Assembly: GCF_016859285.1 (NCBI RefSeq)
Contig: NC_053417.1
Coordinates: 11,049,206-11,113,205 of the forward strand
Length of the DNA: 64,000 bases
Direction of reading: 5' to 3'
Origin: Xiphias gladius
Lineage: Eukaryota > Chordata > Actinopteri > Istiophoriformes > Xiphiidae
Positions 41,001 to 53,080 of the stretch are shown piece by piece (the first letter of the stretch is position 1; each line of letters begins with the position of its first letter). The position numbers and the translations under genes are program-made. The notes under the pieces were generated by a model. The model had not been told where the DNA came from. It saw only the letters and a program-made list of their open reading frames with translations, and made no database searches.

Positions 41001-41579
41001 AACAAATTAATTAAATTTTTAAAAAAACAAAAAAACTAATATATATTACATAGAGAATACACTAGAAGTAAACATTATTCTCTCACATAATGAAATAACC
41101 AACAGATTCTATGGAAACATACTATCACAATTATATATAAGTACTGAAATAATGATATGAATAAAATAGTAATTATACAGATCACATCACACAATGTTAT
41201 GCTGTCCAATCAACAGGTGCAGTATAGTCCTAAATGTGTGTAACCTGTTTCTAAAGTTGGACCAGGATGTACCAAATGATCAAATCCAATTTTAAAATCC
41301 GACAAATTTTTCCACTGCCACAGTTTTTTTTTTAATGGTCACCAGCTCTCAGAAACTGTTTAACACATCATTTTCCTTCGACCCTCAAAAGATTGTCATT
41401 GCATGCAGGATTCTTAGCAAAGTGTTTTTCTCTTGACAGATCATTTTTATAATGTTGGAAACACCTTAAGACTGTTAACCAATGCTGTTGCATTGAATTT
41501 TTTGAAAATTTAATGGCCCTTTTAAAGAAGAAATTATTACCACAAGATTGATCTTACCAAGTATAGATGAGTTTTTATA

Positions 41580-41950
41580 AGATCAAACAGGACAGAGCTA
41601 TAAGCAAATACACGCAGATTAAAGCAATTCAACCCACTATCTTTAATTTACGGTAAAGATCATCTCCTCTTACAAATGATCCCTGCACAATTCAACATTG
41701 GACCCCACAAGTCATTTGAAAGAGGAAAATTTGCAATCACTCAGCAGATGCAAGTAATAAATGGCCAGGACTCTCGCCAGAATTTTAATTCAGGAAACCT
41801 CCTGGTGGAAGGGCGGAACTCTTTGTTCCACTCGGTAGGAGAGGATTGGCCCTCATCAAATAAAACAGATTACACAATGAAGTTAATAGAAGACCAAATA
41901 TCCTCATTAAAGGATATTCAAATAATGAGGTACATGTATGTAAAAGTAAT
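41580..41950 (-). pseudogene. Decayed duplicate of rer1 coding exon 5 with intron flanks, copy 1
   Basis: On the plus strand the block AAGCAAATACACGCAGATTA ... CAATTCAACATTGGACC ... GACTCTCGCCAGAATTTTAA ... AACCTCCTGGTGGAAGGGCG parallels 57830-58110, where the functional rer1 exon lies (58007-58085 on the minus strand). The exon part is recognisable but mutated, and the neighbouring coding exons of rer1 are absent. A 118-codon plus-strand frame over it (41676-42032) is antisense chance. Closest relative: the copy at 46450-46750. Confidence 0.85.
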
Positions 41951-42219
41951 CCCTGTGAGACAAAAGCTCAGGCGTCAGACTGCTCTGAATGCTAGGTTTT
42001 CAATGGTTGTTTCTACTTCCATGACGAGCTGATTTACAGTCATCCCCTCCAAGCACACCTTGTTCCAAAACAGTCTACTTTAGTTTTATAGACATTTAAT
42101 GCACTCCAGCATACAAATAACCAATGGTGCATGTTTACTATACACTTGTTTGGTGACAGCAGAGTAAAATTTTGATAGCAATGTTAGCTTTTGTATTTCC
42201 TGACAGCAGGATATACAGT

Positions 42220-44140
42220 CGTTATTTTAGTGCATTTTCTCCTGGGGGTCCTCCTGGGGAATCCAGAGGCGTTCCCACGCCAGATGAGATATATAATCTC
42301 TCCAGCATGTTGCATGTTCTGGGTTTACTCTGTGGCCTTCTACCAATTGGATAGGCCTGGAAAACCTTGAAAGCAAGGCGCTCAGGAGTCATCCTCATCA
42401 GATGCCCAAACCACCTCAACTGACTCCTTTCAACAAGGAGAAGTGGCAGCTCAACTCTGAGCTCCCTCCAGATATCTGAGCTCCTTACCCTATCCCTGAG
42501 GCTGAGCCCAGCCACCCTTTGGAGGAACCTTATTTCAGCCGCTTGTATCTGTGATCTCATTCCTATGGTCCCTACTCAAAGCTCATAACCATAGTGGAGG
42601 GTTGGAACATAGACTGGTAAATCAAGAGCTTTGGTTTCAGGCTCAACTCCCTCTTCACCACAATGGTCTTGTATAACACCCACATTACTTCTGTCACTGC
42701 ACCAATTCACCTGTCAATCTCTCTCTCTATCACTTGTAAATGAGAGCTCGTGATACTTGAACTCTGCCACCTGGGGGAGCAAATCACTCCCAACCTGGAT
42801 GGCTCAGTCCACCATTTTCTGGCAGAGAACCTCAGACTTGGAGGTGCTGACTCTCATCCTCACTGCTCTGATGAAGCCAACATCCACATCATCTGTAAAA
42901 AGCCAAGGAGTGATTCTTAGGTCCCAAACCAGACATTCTTCTCTCACTAGCTGCACCTTGAGATCCTATCCCTGAAAATCATGAATAGAATTGGTGATAG
43001 GGGACAATGATGGCGGAGCCCAGCACCAACCTAAAATGTGTTTGACTTCCTGCCAAGGATACGGAAACAGCTCTCACCCGGGTTATATAAGGATAGGATG
43101 GCTTGAAGCAATAGCCCTGGTCCAACATACTCCGACATAACCCCTCCACAAGACATCCCAGACACTCCACTGTTCCATGGCCAAGATGGACTCCGTATTA
43201 TCCCTCCTGGATGTGAGTGGGTTGCAGCCTCATTAGTACCCTGGCATAAGCTTTCCAAGGTAGACTAAGCAGTGTGATAACTCCTTTTTTTTTTAAAAAT
43301 GGGAACCACCACTTTGGTCTGCCAGTATACAGGCACTGTCCCCAACCTAGACACAACATTGAAGAGGTGTGTCAGCCAAGACTGGCCGAAAATGTCCAGA
43401 TCCTTCAGCATCTCAGGGCGAATTTCATTTACACCCGGTTCCTTGCCACTGACGAGCCTCTTAATTACCTCAGAGACCTCTGCCAGGGATATGGATAAGG
43501 CTTCTTCTGAGTCTTTCGACTCTGCCTCCTCCACAGAGGACGTGTTTGCTGGGTGTAGGAGTTCCTCAGAGTGATCTTTCTGCTGTTTGAGAATATCACC
43601 AGGCAGGGTCGGCAATTCTCCTCTCCTGCGGACATCCTGAGCCAAGCCCTGCTTCCCTTTCCTGAGTCACTGGTTTGGCAGAACTTTCTTGAGGCCAAAG
43701 AAAAGTGCTTCTCCAGGGCCTCCCTGACCTCCTCCCAAACTTGGGTTTTGCTTCGGTGACCATCGAAGCCACAGCCCTTCTGGCCTCTGGTACTTGTCTG
43801 CTGCTTAAGGAGTCCCCTGAGGGAGTCTGAAAGTCCTCATTCACAGGTTCTCAGGCCACAACAGGCAAAGACAACCTTCTGACCACAATTCAGAGTGTCT
43901 GACTCCACAATGGAAGGTTTGAACATGGCTCACACGGATTCCATGTCTCCAACTTCCCCTAAGATGCATGAGGAATTCTTCTGCAGGTGGGATTTAAAGA
44001 CCACGGGGGCCAGGGCTCCTACAGATGTTCCCAGTTTACCCTCAATAAATGTTTGGGTTTACCATGGTTGTAAGGCAGGCTAATCCTCTGCCTTACAGAC
44101 CCTCACCATCAGGTGGTGATCAGTTGACAGCTCTGTTCTG
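42220..44140 (-). mobile_element. Decayed LINE retrotransposon between the T1R copies
   Basis: Read on the minus strand: an endonuclease end near 44140-44090 (CTGATCACCACCTGATG, coding TDHHLM), then RT start motifs at 43645-43265 (SSVEEAESKDSEEALS, SGKEPGVNEIRPEMLKDL, VYWQTKVVVPIFKK). Its C-terminal part is at 42560-42220 (RVAGLSLRDRVRSSDI, VERSQLRWFGHLMRM, GRRPQSKPRT). Frames shift repeatedly, so it is inactive. This wording belongs to a non-LTR family very abundant in fish genomes; I do not fix the clade. It sits where the middle duplicated unit would be expected to hold a T1R gene. Confidence 0.88.
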
Positions 44141-44924
44141 TTTTGGAAAGTTTGCCCTGTTTAGACATTCTGGACATAAAAAGCACACAAAAACTCTGAT
44201 GGGTTGAGAAGAATAGAGTAAATGTATACAATACAGGTACCTTACAGCCTTGAAGCCAAGGGGGGAATCTCTCTGAATTAAGGTCTGAACATAGTGTACA
44301 GTTTTTCTTGGAAACAAAGATCATGATTGGCCATTTTCCCAAAAAAAATCTGATATTAACCAGTTGTCAAAAACCACAAACTGTCCACACGTTGTTCACA
44401 CTCTGATGTAAGCTGTGTATGCACAGAAGTTTGTATTACAATTCTGGGAGACAGAGGACCTTCACAGAACATCTGAAATGCATTTAGCATGATGTTTTCA
44501 CTTTCTTCAGCTACATAAATCACAAAAGGCATAGGTACAGAGTGTTCCAAAAGCACACAGTTATAACAAAGTGAATAAATGATTAACAAATGATTCATAC
44601 AAATTATACTTTCACAGCTCCTCTCTGCAGATCTGATGATACAACCACAAAGTCAATCATAAATCTTTGACCTGGAATGTTCTTATAACAAAGAATCATC
44701 ATTTAGCATGTTAAATGCCTCTATCATGAATAAATATTGTAATCCTTAGAAACAATATAGAACTTCCTTCCTTAAGCCATTATGACAAATTCACTTTAGT
44801 TGTTAAAATCATTCTGTGTGACAGATATTAGGATGACAAAAAAACAAAGACAAACATAGAAAATATATCTATGTTTAAAAAATCATGGAGACAGCTTCCC
44901 TTTGCAACAACATTTGGCATACCT

Positions 44925-45100
44925 TTGTCTGTACCATCCCCAAGGTTTCAAGGACTAACATTAGTTTTAGAGCGCAAAAAAAAAAAGAAAAATGTTTTTT
45001 AGGCAGTCCACCTAGGAGTAAAAGTATATATATTTAGTTAGCCACATTAATGGTTTAAAATGCTAATACGTTTTGATCTGCAGATATCATGGTGGAGATA
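44925..45100. repeat. Duplicated non-coding segment, copy 2
   Basis: Parallels 40795-41000 (GGTTTCAAGGACTAACATTA, GAGTAAAAGTATAT, ATCATGGTGGAGATAAC) at roughly 80%. There is no T1R exon next to it, unlike copy 1. Confidence 0.8.
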
Positions 45101-45348
45101 ACTAGATTAACACTGTGTTTACACAGTATCATAGCAGGAGAAGCACATTAGCAGTGCAGCAGCAGCAGCTTCAGTGCTCCATCTGTGTTTACACAGGACT
45201 GTATTGAGTGTAGGGAATTTTGGAATTGCTCAGAGCCCCATACACAATCACTATGGTTATTCACATAAAATGGAGGTAAATACATTTGGAGCGTAAAGAA
45301 TTTTGGTGTGTAGTGTGAGTGAAATGCAAGCCTTTAGATGGCCTGTGC

Positions 45349-45420
45349 AATTCAATTCAATTCAATTCAATTTTAGTTATATAGCGCCAAATCATACCAG
45401 AGGTTATCTCAGGGCACCGT
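45349..45420 (-). repeat. LINE 3'-end fragment with TTGAA tail
   Basis: Tandem TTCAA units are followed by TTTTAGTTATATAGCGCCAAAT and AGGTTATCTCAGGGCA, the typical 3' end (in reverse) of a fish LINE with a short tandem tail. The rest of the element is absent. Confidence 0.65.
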
Positions 45421-46084
45421 GGTGACCTCATGGATGGCTTGTCTTCAGTCAGGCCACATGGGGTCGTGATATACCATACTATGTGTTGTACCAAGTGAAC
45501 CTGCTTAAAGAGAAAAATGCTGCTAGTAAGAACCAGTCATATGAACAGATTCATTCTGACGTGAATAATCCAAGCGATTTAAGAGAACTGGTGGCATTCA
45601 TGAATTATCTGTAAGGTAAAAATAAAATTCACAATTGATCCAGGCCTCTTGTATGTGTCATGAACAGATAAACTGCCTTTCTTCACATGGGGAAAACATA
45701 CTTGTTTGATTTAAGAATTATAGTGGCTTAATCTGAATGATTTTGGAGTTCATATCAAAATTGATGCAATTAAAAAGTATATATAATAAACTTAATGGCT
45801 TGCCAATTTACAGAGAGGTTTTTTTTTTAAAGATTTTAGCATTTTTATTGGCATATTTTGTCACAGCAGCTTACACATATCAGTAGTTCTTAGGAAGATT
45901 CTTTATGCAGTTTTTTTTTATCCAGTATCATTCTCTGTTGCACCCAAATGTATAACAACACCTACTGTAGGCTGTAATATTCTCTCATATATATCTCAGT
46001 GATTGTCATCTCCTTGACTGCCTCACATATTAGTCATGGACTGCTTTGCTATAGAAAGAGGTTTTTTAGCATCTAACTTCATAT

Positions 46085-46170
46085 AGCCAAAACCATTTCT
46101 TCCACTCAGGTTTTTTTATGAGCAAATTGAAAATTCACCTAAAAACCTGAGTGGATGGAAACACCCCTTA
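46085..46170. mobile_element. Palindromic MITE
   Basis: TCCACTCAGGTTTTT at 46101-46115 is the exact reverse complement of AAAAACCTGAGTGGA at 46141-46155. The outer ends read like CATTTCTTCCAC and GTGGATGGAAAC. The GGATGGAAAC-type end is familiar from abundant teleost foldback MITEs. Confidence 0.6.
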
Positions 46171-46449
46171 TGAAACTTTTCCACATATGAAGCAGAACAG
46201 GTAGCCTTAAATGGCAATTTTAGGGTTGTTGATTATGCTAATGATCAAATCTCATAAACACGCACCTCTTCATGAACATATAGTAATCAGTCTGAAACGA
46301 GCAAAGTTTGTGCAGTCAAGAGATTTTGGTGAATCCAAATTGGAACACTCAAAGAAACAAGCCTCACATAAAAATTTGAAGGAAAAAGTTTAGGACAAAA
46401 ATACAAAAAGGATGTTGCCTGATGCTCATTGTCTTCCTTCCACCCACAA

Positions 46450-46755
46450 AAGTCACACAGAATATAGTCACAAGCAAATACACACAAATTAAACGAATTC
46501 AACCCAGTATCTTTGGTTTATGCTAAAAGGTCACCTCCTCTTACAAATTCTCTCTGCACGATTTAACATTGCACCACACAAGTTATTTGAAAGAGGTACA
46601 TTTGCAATCACACAGCAGACAAAAGTGATAAATGGCCAGGACTCTCACCAGAATTTGAATTCCTCCTGGTAGAGGCATAGAACTCCTCGTTTTGCTTAAT
46701 AGGAAAGGCTAGGCCCTCACCAAGTGAAACAGAATACACAGGGTAGTTAAAAAGG
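46450..46755 (-). pseudogene. Decayed duplicate of rer1 coding exon 5 with intron flanks, copy 2
   Basis: AAGCAAATACACACAAATTA, AACGAATTCAACCCAGTATC, GGACTCTCACCAGAATTTGA and GAACTCCTCGTTTTGCTTAA follow the order of 57830-58110. The donor context CTCACCAGAATTTGAATTC is still identical to rer1 at 58002-58020, but the exon interior has lost bases (CAGGCAAC is missing) and frame. No other rer1 exon lies nearby. Confidence 0.87.
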
Positions 46756-47254
46756 TAAAAGGTACATAAAAGAATGAATTAATTCACTTTATTTGATTTA
46801 CCATTTAATGCAACAAGGCTGTAAACGACATAAAGTTTAATAAGATTTTAAAGTGTTCATTTAAAGTATATTGTACAATGAATCTTACAGATGTTTTAAT
46901 TAATGTGCCAACAACATTACAAGACGTGTTCTCTTTGATTTAGTTATTCAAATGCAAAAATACAATAGCTGATTCTCTTATGTAATAACCGTTTCTCTTA
47001 TGTAAGTATATTTTTGAGTTTAAGTTTTGATCAACTGAGTGCAGAGATTTATTTTCCTAACTAGAGAATTTGTATTTAATGTGTGCAGTGTGAAAGATTT
47101 AATACTCTACAAGGCCAGAAAGCTTTAGCATAAAGGGACATACTATTCTAACTTTATCTGTTTGCTAGCTAATTTAGCTAAATCATTGGCTACATTATTG
47201 TAAGGAAACAATCGCAGTTAAATTTATATGCCCTCTTGCTGTGAGTTAGGTGAG

Positions 47255-47460
47255 GAGAGTGATACTGCTCTCATATTCGTTTGTTAGATATAAGGCTACA
47301 GCCGGTAGGTGGGATAGCTTAGCTTAGCATAAATACTGGTAGCAGGAGGAAACACTTTACCTGGCCCTGTCCCTAGGAAAAAAACTACCAGCAACTCTCA
47401 GTAATTAATATGTCATATCTCATTTGTTTTAAAACAACTTAAGTGTAAACAAGACTAGGT
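47255..47460 (+). repeat. Ancient teleost short interspersed repeat
   Basis: Contains TAGCTTAGCTTAGCATAAATACTGG, GGAGGAAACAC and CCTGGCCCTGTCC, then TAATTAATATGTCATATCTC. This order is a very common fish repeat of uncertain class. No coding content. Confidence 0.6.
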
Positions 47461-48349
47461 CAAAACCTAGTATATGGGTAGACTACGTATGGTCAATGTG
47501 CGAAATTGAGGACATAGTTGAAAACTGTTGTGGAACCCCTGTAAACAACTTTTTTCGATTGAAATGAGCTAAAGCTGGCTCTAAAAGTTGCTGAATGTCG
47601 CTCAATGACGTAATAAACTAATTAGCACATTCATGATGCCATTGCTTTGTATTTGTATTCTTCCCAGTGTCAGCCGGTGTCAGCCCTTTATCTTTTGGCT
47701 TCTCTCCTACTCTCTGTGCTCACATATACATATTTTAATACAGTTAATTCCCAATAAAGCTGTTCTCCTTTGCATGTTTTTCTGTTTCTGTTGTCAGACA
47801 ACAGAACAAGTATGAAATAGTGACTGAAACACGGCCCATTAAGACTACATGTTAACCAGCAGTCACTTCCAAGCCATTTCCAAGAAGCTGCTCTGCACTG
47901 CTGAAATCCTGATTTTATATCTACGATGTCATCTGACAAAACATCATACACACAAGTTAAAGACAACGGCTGTGCTGTGATTTCGGCTGTATTTACATGT
48001 AAAATGATCACTCAGAGAGAAAGTTAGAATCTCTTTCATGTCTGTGTTGGCTGCCGTGAAAAAACAGTCACTAAAGTTGTCTGAACTGTTTGCCCCAATT
48101 CATCTTGAAGGAGCAACAGCCACTGGGGAAACACCAACACGCGGCCAACTTCTTTACGCCCTCAACTCTAGTACTCAATCAGTCACTCAGTTACTAACAG
48201 ACATTTGGGGATGTAGCACTGGAATGTGGGCAAAAAAGACAAGCTGTAGCTTCATGTTTAAGAGACAGACAGGAGACAGAGAGTGGTATCAAACATCTCA
48301 TCTAACTCTGGGCTAGAAAATAAATAACCATATCTGCCAAAATGTAGAT
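47461..48349. other. Intergenic, nothing recognised
   Basis: No domain-bearing frame on either strand. Open frames at 47688-48011 (-) and 48038-48316 (+) have no recognisable features. Confidence 0.55.
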
Positions 48350-48797
48350 TATTCCTTAATGACACCTGCACAATGGAGCGGTATCATTAAAATGACTGAT
48401 CATAATTACTCTTACAATGAGAAAAAAAGCAACATCCCCATTACTGATTAAAGGTATCGTCTGAATACATAAAGGCTACTACATAGAATCTTTAGCAAAA
48501 TCCTCCGTTTAGGACTAAGACATATTGCAGGCCATCTCTGAGATTGTACAGTCTGTGCCACCATAATGTTTCTTACTTTATCTAATTTTAGCTCATTCAA
48601 AGACTTTGTTTACTGGCATATTCCTCAAAAAAATAAACAAACTTCAATAAAAATATACAAAAAACATTTGTTTACAACTCCAGGAATAAAATCACAAAGA
48701 TTTAAATTAAAATATACTCTGAAAAGCAAAATCATTAGTAAGGGCCTGAAGCACATCAGCTTTTCTATTTATACAGGCATGTATTTACTGGAGGCAG

Positions 48798-51700
48798 CTA
48801 CTGGCTAATTGTTTTGGTATAATTCTGAATGAGACCTTGGAAGTACTGCTGTGTGTTTTTGTAGGGCTGAAAAAGGATGATGTAACATTTTGGGAGGAAA
48901 TACCACAACAGAAAGGAGTAGAGACTGGAGAGTACTGCCAGAGCGTTAAGAGTTGCGATGTTCTTTCCATGGTAAAGCACATACATAGTGGCAAAGATGA
49001 TCCAGGTGAGGATCAGCAGGAGCAGGCAGAATGTTATTGCTTTAGCCTCATTGTAATTTTTTGGGAGGTCTTTTCCCATGTAGGAGAAAATAAAGCAAAG
49101 GCAGGACAAAAATACAAGTAAAATCACAGAACCGGAGGAGGCTCCGAGACTGATGTCACAACCGAGTATGATTTTGTCTGGGTAAAAAATTGTTTCATTG
49201 TAGGGCTTGGGGGGTTCATAAGAGTAGCCAATAAGAATGAGGAGTAACTGAGTAACAAAAGCTCCAGTGATGACCAGCCATTGTCCATGACATTTCATCC
49301 ACCAACTGTGAAGCTTGGGGAACTTGCCAGCTATTTTGAAAATGCACACAATTTGAAAAGAGCGCACAACAAAGCATGCTAGACAAACAGTGTAGAACAA
49401 AGTGAATGGTAAGAGCCTTAAGATACAAAAAGAAACTGTTGGCTTATCAAAGTAAAAGAACACACTTAGACTACACAGACTGAGGCAGCCTAAGATTAGG
49501 AAGCACATTGGTCCCCCAGCAGATCTGACAACAGGGGTGCTGTAGTTGATGGCAAAGAGAGCAGACATGGCTAGTGTGAGGCCCACCAAAGCCAAGGCCC
49601 CAAACATGAGCAGCACAGCTGCGCTGTCTGTGAATGGGATGTACTCCACCACCCGAAGATTGCATGATGTGCTTCCTTCTGCAGACCATTCTGTCTCCTT
49701 ACAGTAGATGCACTTGTAGGCATCCTCTGTTTTACATGAGAGAGAAACAATTTGTCAAAAAAGTTAAAGTTAACTTTTGCAAAAATAATAAGACAGACCA
49801 AAAGAGAGATCAAAAAAAGTAAAGAGAAGGCAAACAGCTGAGTAAGCAGTGTTAAATGTTTAATCTTTGATGTATGTTCTCCTAAGATGTGCTTTTACTT
49901 AATGTCAAACTTGCATTAGAGTTTACAGTGGTATACACAAATAACTTATTGCTGTAGTTTAATTTGCATGTTCAGAGTGCAGAGTGCACATGAAAGCCTA
50001 TGTGGATAGCTGTGTCCGATCAACATGAAAAGTCTGCTAAACCGACTCAGCCTTGAAAGTTTAACACTGCCAGAAATGAGCTCCCATCAAGGCAAGAATG
50101 GCAGCATCACTTTTACACGTTTTCTTGTTCTCATGTGTAATAATTTACCTGTGGTGTTGACATAAGTTCCATTGGGACAGATTACACAAGTGAAGCAGCA
50201 TTTGTGAATTCCATCTTGCTTTTTTGCATATCCTATAGGACATTCTGGGGAACATAGTGAAGTAGGCACCTGTACAACACAATTGTTTAGCAGAAAAGTA
50301 AATGTAAGTGCAGGAAATAGAAAGTTATAGGAGGGTATCTGATAGAGAAGTAGCAATAACTAGGCCTATACAGCTTTTTGAATTTATAATCAGGTTTTGT
50401 AAAATATAACCATCAAAGACCACAGTGATCAGCCACCATTGGTGGATGTTCCTGATATTGTAGTTGTCCTGTCACAGCTTTATCAAAGAAATGTATCTTT
50501 GAGCGAATGTGCACTCATATAGACATCCATGCAGAGGTTGGAAAACTAAAACAAAGTATTTTAATATCACCATTTACTATATAATGAAAACTACTTACTT
50601 CTCCCTCTGTGTACCACTGAACTTTGGTGCTGTTGATGAAGAACTTGACTGATGGGTGAAATTGATAAAAGCCGACCACCTGTGCATCACCACTGTGGTT
50701 CCAGAAAACTATGGAATAGGATCCGAACTTGGGGTCACCATTCTCATCAAAATTAATACTCCGGTTCAAAAGTGTAAAATTTGACTTCTTCAGCTCCGCT
50801 AGAACCTGATTTGGGTACACAAAGTTCATAATACTTGCATGTGTTCACAATCGACATTGGAGGTGTTGATTAAATAGGTTTTTAGGTTTAATACTCCTAT
50901 TGAAGAAAGAACTGCAGTCTAATGCCCCTCTTTAGCGGTTATAAAAAGTGCTTTATCAAACTCTACACTCCTCTATCACTGAAATTTGTTGTCTGAGATT
51001 TTGATATCAAGGCATTGTTTACAAGGAAATAAAAGAGTGCACACATCCAGGTGCTGGATGAAAAAACTCAATATTTAAGGCAGAAATCAGACAAAACATT
51101 TGCACACTGTGGTGGTACCCCCCAGTTAATTAAAATTTAATACAGCAAGGTTTTAACCTATCAGAGATGTGATGAGATTGAAACCTTTCACACGGCTTGA
51201 TGAAGCCTGGCAAAGAGCTCTCTGAGATTGAAACAGTTAAAGTTTTGAAAGTATTGGAAGCCATCAGTAGAGTGTGCAGATCTATTGTCTGATTTCTAAT
51301 ATTTAATAGGTAACAGTCAGTTTTGATTGTATTCTGATGATTTACAGGCTTTTTTTTTTTACATCTGTAATGTCATGATTAAATGATTTCTCATTTTTTT
51401 TGCATACTCACCATGTGTGGGTAGATTGTAATATTGTCATTACATGTGCCAGCTCCACATTTCAAGGCACTGTGTAAGGCATGAGCGATGGCATATACAG
51501 CAGAATAAACAGGAAAAGAGAAAGATGGGTCCGCAGCAAGGATTTCCTCTGGACTCAGGCTACTGCAGTTGCAAACCTGATTACAAAACTTCTGCTGTCC
51601 TTCATTTTCACAGAGAGTCTGGCTTTTTGAAGAGTAGATAAAATTGCTGAAACCAGGTATCGTCTCTACTGGCTCAGACACCCCAAGTACAGTTCCAATA

Positions 51701-53065
51701 TTTTTTATTCTTTTCTTCTTGGGGAGCCTCTTGTTTAAGGACCATGCATCCCCTGCTATCCACACTTTGTTGGTGACATTTAGTTCTATTGCTTTGTCAA
51801 TGAGCGCTTCAGCAGTCCATTCAGCAGCAAAAACAATAATGATATGTATCCTCTGTGCTGCTATCGTTTTAAACATTTGGGAGTAATCTGTATAATGATT
51901 GAGGCCTTTGGTGTACGCCAGGCAGATCTCAGTATCCTTAATCTTTTTTATGAATAATTCCAGGCCGTCGTTGCCATAATCATCATCAGTGTTAAGAAAA
52001 GCAACCCAGCGCCAGTTGAAGTGCAGAAGGATGTTAATGATCACTTGTATAACGTCCTTATTGGGATGTACTGTTCGAAAGAAAGAGGGAAAATTCTGTT
52101 TTCTTGAAAAAACAGAGCTAGCAGCTCCGTAACTGACCTGTTAAATGAGCAATAGACAAATTGTCATTATTTTTGATGACAATAAATTCTCAAAAGTTAA
52201 ACTGCTGTTAAAGGTGTTTTAATTCAACATACAATAGTTGGCAAATTTACCATAGGAATGAGATTCATCATAAAAAGTGGGGCTACAGTCAGTGTCTCAG
52301 TGCTTGTATAAGTGCCGACCACTGCTATCATTTTGGACACTTTGGACAGATTCTTGTGTGGTTCATCCCAAGGTTGGATCAAGCCATTGACTGAGATGAG
52401 ATCCAAAATACCTGGAAAATTCTGTATATCTGAGCAGTGGTCAAATATCTCATAGCCAATAGATACATTTGGCAGTAGGTCGGTAGAGTTATTGATTTCC
52501 TCTACGGAGAATCTCATCAACTGAAACCTTCGATAACTTGACAGAATAAAGGGTTGACTGTGAACAGAGGCAGGACAGCAAGTGTGTATGAATTAATTTC
52601 GCTGTTCAAGTATTACTGTTTATGAAGACTGTACAGATATGGATATTTAAAAGGATTTCATGCAACAAAGACAGAGGTCAATAATACAGACTTTAGGTCC
52701 TTCAATAACTTTGACAATAAAGCAATTTACTTGATTGGTTTACGGGGGAAATGTGTAATTATCAATAGCAATTGACCTCAAGTTTGAGTAAAACACTTAA
52801 ATATATACAGTAATCTGTTACACTAGGAATTCTTCATCAGTTTCAACTTCAGAAGATATCCATTTAGATTTATTATGACTCACCTGGAGCAGTCGATGGC
52901 TTCTGGTCTGTCATGATAAACAGGGGCACTGACATGATGGATATCAAAAAGTCCACCTATCAAATAATCTCCTTCCAGCTGAAACTCTGAAGCTGGGAAA
53001 GTGCATTGAGTCAAAGCACACAACAGAGGTTCAAGCAGACACAGAAAAGCAAGAAAATGTTTCAT
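48798..53065 (-). CDS. tas1r2: Taste receptor type 1, T1R2-like class C GPCR, copy B (6 exons, 823 aa)
   Basis: Exons on the minus strand are 52884-53065, 52251-52557, 51412-52137, 50599-50805, 50149-50269 and 48798-49726. All junctions are GT-AG, and the total is 2472 bases. It has a signal peptide (MKHFLAFLCLLEPLL) and then a venus-flytrap domain to about residue 470 (GDYLIGGLFDIHHVSAPVY, MRFSVEEINNS, VSYGAASSVFS, YSAVYAIAHALHSALKC). A nine-cysteine domain spans about 475-540 (KCCFTCVICPNGTY), and seven helices run from about 548 to 805 (VVRSAGGPMCFL, RSFQIVCIFKIAGKFP, YMGKDLPKNYNEAKAITF, FLPKCYIILF). T1R2 should pair with T1R3 on taste cells; fish T1R2/T1R3 receptors respond to amino acids (family knowledge). 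The T1R2 label rests on wording such as EIFDHC, YSAVYAIAHALHS and NTQQYFQGLIQ against human T1R1-3; fish paralogue numbering cannot be set here. An alternative in-frame ATG is at 53080, but the 53065 one is conserved in copy A. Confidence 0.93.
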
Positions 53066-53080
53066 AGCTGTAGTTAGCAT

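Noticed and set aside
41676-42032. 118-codon plus-strand frame between the T1R copies
   Set aside because: It is the antisense of a decayed rer1 exon fragment and its flanks, not a gene.
47454-47471. Short inverted repeat ACTAGGT/ACCTAGT
   Set aside because: Seven base pairs is expected by chance in a window this size.
36402-53065. T1R1 or T1R3 identity, or a vomeronasal/calcium-sensing receptor
   Set aside because: The six-exon layout fits T1R, and wording in the flytrap and tail (YSAVYAIAHALHS, VRSFQIVCIFK, NTQQYF) is closest to T1R2 as I recall the human proteins; a tree would be needed to be certain.
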